From NCBI GenBank assembly GCA_900552075.1, contig URYL01000001.1, positions 372,001-436,000 on the forward strand: a DNA stretch of 64,000 nucleotides. Reading direction: 5' to 3'. Each line of letters starts with the position of its first letter. Position 1 is the first letter of the stretch. The notes beneath the pieces are model-generated. The model did no database searches and was not told where the DNA came from. It worked only from the letters and a program-made list of their open reading frames with translations. This document shows, piece by piece, positions 60,365-64,000 of this stretch. The DNA comes from an uncultured Bacteroides sp. GTDB taxonomy: Bacteria; Bacteroidota; Bacteroidia; Bacteroidales; Bacteroidaceae. The position numbers and the translations under genes are program-made.

Positions 60365-62113
60365 TTAGTCTTTGTCTGTTCCAAACAAAAGTTTATAATC
60401 ACGCTGTGCCGCCGGAACGGTCCACTCTTCCGGAATGAACTTCCACTGGTTCAACGGCTTCGGATCCAGCACCTTGACTTCCTCAATCCGTTTCATCAAG
60501 TAATAGCGCAAATCCTTGTCGGTAGAGAAAATAATGCGCTGGGAAAGTTCTGCCTTGGGAATACCTGCACCTTTAGTCAGCAAATCACCTCCTCCGTTTC
60601 CACGGTAAGAATTGACTGCCACCTTGTATTGTTTATCCAATTCAAAGGGTTTTCCGTCGGCCATACGTTCAATGGTAATTCTTTCGCCACGGGGTTTGGT
60701 CACATCCACCGTATAAATAATGCCTGCCGCAGAATCAAAGTTGAAGCTGGGGTTACGGAAACGTCCGAAGCCATTGTCTTTCTCGTTTAACAGCAACAAA
60801 TGGTCATCGGCCGATTTCATCTGGTTCACCCAGAGGTCGTACGACATTTCCAAAAAGTTCTTCACCTCTTTTCCAGAAAGCAGCATAGTATAAAGCATAT
60901 TTTCAAACTTGTACAAGTTGAACATATCGCTCACACAAATATCACCTTCCTTGATTTCCGCATAAGCCGACAGCGGAGCACAGAAAGAAATATCGGCCCC
61001 GGTAATATCCAGCTGCAACTGATGAATCAGGTCGATAAAGGCAGAAGGACCAAAAAAGGCCTCCTTCGAAGAAATGGTATGTTCCATCCGTCCGATTTTC
61101 CGTGAAACAAAATTCAAGGTAGTCTCATACTGCTTCTGGAATGTATTCATGAAATCCGAGTCTACGGCATAGTCATCCATATGGACCAGCTTGCCCTCTA
61201 CCTGCTTGGAAACCACTTTCCCATTCTGTTTCTTTACCGTAAAAGTAACCTCCGAAACCACTTTGGCGGTATTGGCCGGGTCTACCAACAGCACAGAATC
61301 ACCTTTCACATTGGCCACTCTTTCATTCCAGCGCGTATGGTCGTGTCCCATAAATATCACATCAAATCCCGGCACGTTTTTAGCCACTTCAGCCGATTCG
61401 TTTTCAATGGCATTGTCCAAGCGGTTTCCTTCCGGCCCTGCATGGAACAAACCAATCAAAATGTCCGGATGTTCCTTTTCCTGGATTTCCTTTACCCATT
61501 TTTCCGCACAAGCCCTCATGCTTTCAAAACGCAACCCGCTCCACAGCTGTTCGGGCAGCCAGGAGGGTATGGCCGGAGTAATCATGCCGAGAATAGCAAT
61601 CTTCACCCCGTCACGTTCCATCACCTCGTATGGTTTCAGGTACGGACGTTCCGTCTTGACATCGATAATGTTGGCTCCCAACACCGGAAACTCACACTGC
61701 CTCACCCAACGGTCGTACACTGCATGCCCGGTTTCCACATCGTGGTTACCCATGTTGCCCACATCGTAACGCATATAGTTCAACATGGCAGCACATACAT
61801 GCACCGAGGTAGTATCCATATAATTATAGTAATAAGCCACCGGCTGCCCCTGAAGGATGTCTCCATTGTCCATCAAGATAACATTCTGCCCATATTTCTC
61901 CCGTTGTTCCTTCACATACGAAGAAACACGGGCCAGGCTGCCTTTCATCTGCTTATTCTGGATAAAATTATACGGGAAATAACAACCATGCACATCGCTG
62001 GTTTCCATAAACTTCAGTGTCACAGTCTCACTGTCGGCTGCACGTAACTGCATGTGACTCATGCCCCACAAAGTGATCAGGCTAATAATAAAATAGATTG
62101 GTCTAGTCTTCAT
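60365..62113 (-). CDS. 5'-nucleotidase/2',3'-cyclic phosphodiesterase family (UshA-like), secreted
   Basis: A 582-residue secreted metallophosphatase. It has a signal peptide (ISLITLWGMSHMQLRAAD), the metal motifs TSDVHGCYFPY, MDNGDILQGQP, NMGNHDVETG and FMGHDHTRW in the N-terminal domain, and a C-terminal nucleotide-binding domain (ADISFCAPLSAYAEIKEGDI in part, VAVNSYRGNGGGDLL). Such enzymes release phosphate and nucleosides in the periplasm and usually need Zn or Mn. The start at 62113 (MKTRPIYF) places the signal at the very N-terminus. First gene of the likely operon with the His-rich protein and TonB receptor. A TATCTTTG on the minus strand (62142-62149) is its probable -7 element. Confidence 0.92.
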   Translation of the reverse strand: MKTRPIYFIISLITLWGMSHMQLRAADSETVTLKFMETSDVHGCYFPYNFIQNKQMKGSLARVSSYVKEQREKYGQNVILMDNGDILQGQPVAYYYNYMDTTSVHVCAAMLNYMRYDVGNMGNHDVETGHAVYDRWVRQCEFPVLGANIIDVKTERPYLKPYEVMERDGVKIAILGMITPAIPSWLPEQLWSGLRFESMRACAEKWVKEIQEKEHPDILIGLFHAGPEGNRLDNAIENESAEVAKNVPGFDVIFMGHDHTRWNERVANVKGDSVLLVDPANTAKVVSEVTFTVKKQNGKVVSKQVEGKLVHMDDYAVDSDFMNTFQKQYETTLNFVSRKIGRMEHTISSKEAFFGPSAFIDLIHQLQLDITGADISFCAPLSAYAEIKEGDICVSDMFNLYKFENMLYTMLLSGKEVKNFLEMSYDLWVNQMKSADDHLLLLNEKDNGFGRFRNPSFNFDSAAGIIYTVDVTKPRGERITIERMADGKPFELDKQYKVAVNSYRGNGGGDLLTKGAGIPKAELSQRIIFSTDKDLRYYLMKRIEEVKVLDPKPLNQWKFIPEEWTVPAAQRDYKLLFGTDKD

Positions 62114-62237
62114 TTTATCTGACATTGGTCATAATTGTGGCAAAGATACAAGAAGTTCCCGATATTCCACCAGAATACTTCCTAAAATACTAAAAACGAA
62201 AGCCTATTCCGCACTACTATTTTTCCTATTTTTTCAC

Positions 62238-62245
62238 TACTTTTG
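62238..62245 (+). promoter_or_regulatory. Probable -7 element of tex
   Basis: TACTTTTG matches TAnnTTTG; 28 bases before the ATG at 62274. Confidence 0.5.
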
Positions 62246-62273
62246 CAACCAATATAACTCAACCACATTTTAC

Positions 62274-64000
62274 ATGGAAGATTTCAGCCGGATGATTGCC
62301 GCCGAATTAAAACTGCCGGAACATCGCATTGCCAACACACTCAAACTGCTCCAAGGGGGAGCCACTATTCCTTTCATCAGCCGCTACCGCAAAGAAGCGA
62401 CCGGCGGACTGGATGAAGTACAGATAGGAGACATTCAGACACGGTATGAAAAGCTGTGCGAACTGTCCAAGCGAAAAGAGACTATCCTTTCCACCATCGA
62501 AGAACAGGGCAAACTGACACCGGAACTGAAAGCCCGCATCACCGCCTGCTGGAATACCACTGAACTGGAGGACATCTACCTACCCTTCAAACCCAAACGA
62601 AAGACCAGAGCCGAGGCCGCACGTGCCAAAGGGCTGGAACCGCTGGCTCTGCTGCTGATGACGCAGAAAGAAAACAACCTCAGCACCAAAGTGCGTGCTT
62701 TTGTGAAAGGTGACGTAAAAGATGAAGAAGACGCCCTGAAAGGGGCCCGCGACATTCTGGCCGAACAAGTCAGCGAAGACGAACGTTCACGCCACCTGAT
62801 GCGCAACCAATTCCAACGGCAGGCCCTTATCCAAGCCAAAGTAGTAAAAGGAAAAGAATCGGAGGAAGCCTCTGCCAAATACCGTGACTATTTTGATTTC
62901 AGCGAACCACTCAAGAAATGCTCTTCCCACCGCCTGCTGGCGCTCCGCCGAGGAGAAGCGGAAGGCGTGTTGAAAGTTTCCATTTTTCCGGAAGACGAAG
63001 AAAGCTGTAACGATCGCTTGCAAAGACTGTTCGTCCGAGCAAACAATGAGTGTGGACGTCAAGTAGAAGAAGCGGTGTCCGATGCCTATAAGCGCTTGTT
63101 GAAACCTTCCATTGAAACGGAATTTGCGGCACTCAGCAAGGAAAAAGCCGACGAAGAAGCCATTCGCGTATTTACCGAAAATCTCCGTCAGTTGCTGCTC
63201 GCTCCCCCGTTGGGACAAAAACGGGTCATGGGCATCGACCCTGGATTCCGTACGGGGTGCAAAGTGGTCTGTCTGGATGCACAAGGCACTCTTCTGCACA
63301 ACGAGGCCATTTATCCTCATCCCCCGAAATCAGAATATGCCCAGGCTGCACGCAAACTCGTGAAGCTGGTGGAACAATATAAAATTGAGGCTATCGCCAT
63401 CGGAAACGGTACAGCCAGTCGCGAAACGGAACAATTCGTTACCAGCCAGCGCTACGACCGGGAAGTACAGGTATTCGTGGTCAGCGAAGACGGAGCCTCC
63501 ATTTATTCCGCTTCCAAAACGGCCCGCGAAGAATTTCCGGACTACGATGTCACAGTCCGTGGCGCCGTTTCCATCGGCCGCCGTCTGATGGACCCGCTGG
63601 CCGAACTGGTCAAGATTGATGCCAAGTCCATCGGGGTAGGCCAATATCAGCACGATGTAGACCAGACCAAGCTGAAAGCGGCCCTCGACCAGACGGTGGA
63701 AAGCTGCGTCAACCTGGTGGGGGTGAATGTCAATACGGCCAGCAAGCACCTGCTGACGTACGTATCTGGCCTGGGTCCGACCCTGGCACAGAACATCGTA
63801 GACTACCGTACGGAGAACGGTCCGTTCGAATCCCGCCGACAACTGCTCAAGGTACCAAGAATGGGAGCCAAAGCCTACGAACAGTGCGCCGGATTTCTCC
63901 GTATTCCACAGGCCAAGAACCCTTTAGACAATTCGGCGGTACATCCCGAAAGCTACCCCATCGTGGAACAGATGGCCAAGGATTTGCATTGCAGCGTAAA
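62274..64000 (+). CDS. tex: Tex-like RNA-binding transcription accessory protein, 3' end cut by window
   Basis: A reading frame of 575 codons from ATG 62274 that stays open to the end of the window; the C-terminal S1 domain is missing. It starts MEDFSRMIAAELKLP and has the Tex N-terminal motif GATIPFISRYRKEATGGLDE, the YqgF-like RNase H-fold domain (VMGIDPGFRTGCK at about residue 320, AIAIGNGTASRETE), and the helix-hairpin-helix region (NLVGVNVNTASKHLL, GLGPTLAQNIVDYR). Tex binds nucleic acids and influences transcription. Upstream -7 element is present. Confidence 0.95.
   Translation, partial: MEDFSRMIAAELKLPEHRIANTLKLLQGGATIPFISRYRKEATGGLDEVQIGDIQTRYEKLCELSKRKETILSTIEEQGKLTPELKARITACWNTTELEDIYLPFKPKRKTRAEAARAKGLEPLALLLMTQKENNLSTKVRAFVKGDVKDEEDALKGARDILAEQVSEDERSRHLMRNQFQRQALIQAKVVKGKESEEASAKYRDYFDFSEPLKKCSSHRLLALRRGEAEGVLKVSIFPEDEESCNDRLQRLFVRANNECGRQVEEAVSDAYKRLLKPSIETEFAALSKEKADEEAIRVFTENLRQLLLAPPLGQKRVMGIDPGFRTGCKVVCLDAQGTLLHNEAIYPHPPKSEYAQAARKLVKLVEQYKIEAIAIGNGTASRETEQFVTSQRYDREVQVFVVSEDGASIYSASKTAREEFPDYDVTVRGAVSIGRRLMDPLAELVKIDAKSIGVGQYQHDVDQTKLKAALDQTVESCVNLVGVNVNTASKHLLTYVSGLGPTLAQNIVDYRTENGPFESRRQLLKVPRMGAKAYEQCAGFLRIPQAKNPLDNSAVHPESYPIVEQMAKDLHCSV

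Overview
The window is chromosomal DNA from a gut-type member of the order Bacteroidales, most like Bacteroides or Phocaeicola. The evidence is the recurring Bacteroidetes promoter signature (TAnnTTTG at -7, sometimes with TTG or TTTG about 20 bases upstream), type III glutamine synthetase, LL-diaminopimelate aminotransferase, class III fructose-1,6-bisphosphatase, fimbrillin-like lipoproteins, a TonB-dependent receptor with a carboxypeptidase-like N-terminal domain, and a subclass A2-like class A beta-lactamase. No insertion sequence, integrase, phage gene or CRISPR array was seen. The species was not determined.

Layout. 1-2.8 kb: 3' part of an acyl-CoA ligase gene followed by a surface-repeat protein. 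2.8-4.4 kb (minus): YitT-type membrane protein and a Crp-like regulator. 4.5-12 kb: dapL, glnN, an AspT/YidE-type transporter and fbp. 12.1-12.4 kb: two identical tRNA-Glu genes. 12.4-14.3 kb (minus): a three-gene envelope operon. 14.5-18.6 kb: an unknown membrane-anchored protein, then (minus) a four-domain CoA-disulfide-reductase-like enzyme, a MarR regulator and QueH. 19.3-25.4 kb: tRNA-Ala, a two-component system, an Mg2+-type P-type ATPase and an outer-membrane protein. 25.4-33.8 kb: GH20 hexosaminidase, tRNA-Ser, mutS2, serine dehydratase, ogt, a HAD phosphatase, rplU and rpmA. 33.9-39.2 kb: beta-lactamase, a membrane/cytidylate-kinase-like fusion, an AraC regulator, an SDR and two flavodoxin-like reductases. 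39.2-42.0 kb (minus): fimbrillin-like lipoprotein and a lipoprotein whose C-terminal half matches the IdeS/Mac-1 immunoglobulin-degrading protease family. 42-49.7 kb: SDR, SlyD-like FKBP, BadF-type kinase, SIMPL protein, rpsA, ABM monooxygenase, ThrE-like exporter, YgbA-like protein. 49.8-55.6 kb: a complete RND efflux operon. 55.6-62.1 kb (minus): GNAT, M64 peptidase, TonB receptor, a His-rich small protein and a 5'-nucleotidase. 62.3 kb to the end: the 5' part of a Tex gene.

The most notable items are (1) the fimbrillin-IdeS fusion lipoprotein, which keeps the protease's Lys, Cys, His and Asp with the IdeS His-Asp spacing; (2) three intergenic arrays of a palindromic element repeated at exactly 22 bases, each just after a plus-strand gene; (3) four TCTAAY repeats spaced exactly 11 bases in front of the P-type ATPase gene, next to an OmpR-type two-component system; (4) paired 13-base palindromes in front of the MarR-containing operon; and (5) a foldable leader in front of rplU. 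Functions are assigned from recognisable motifs only; no database search was run.
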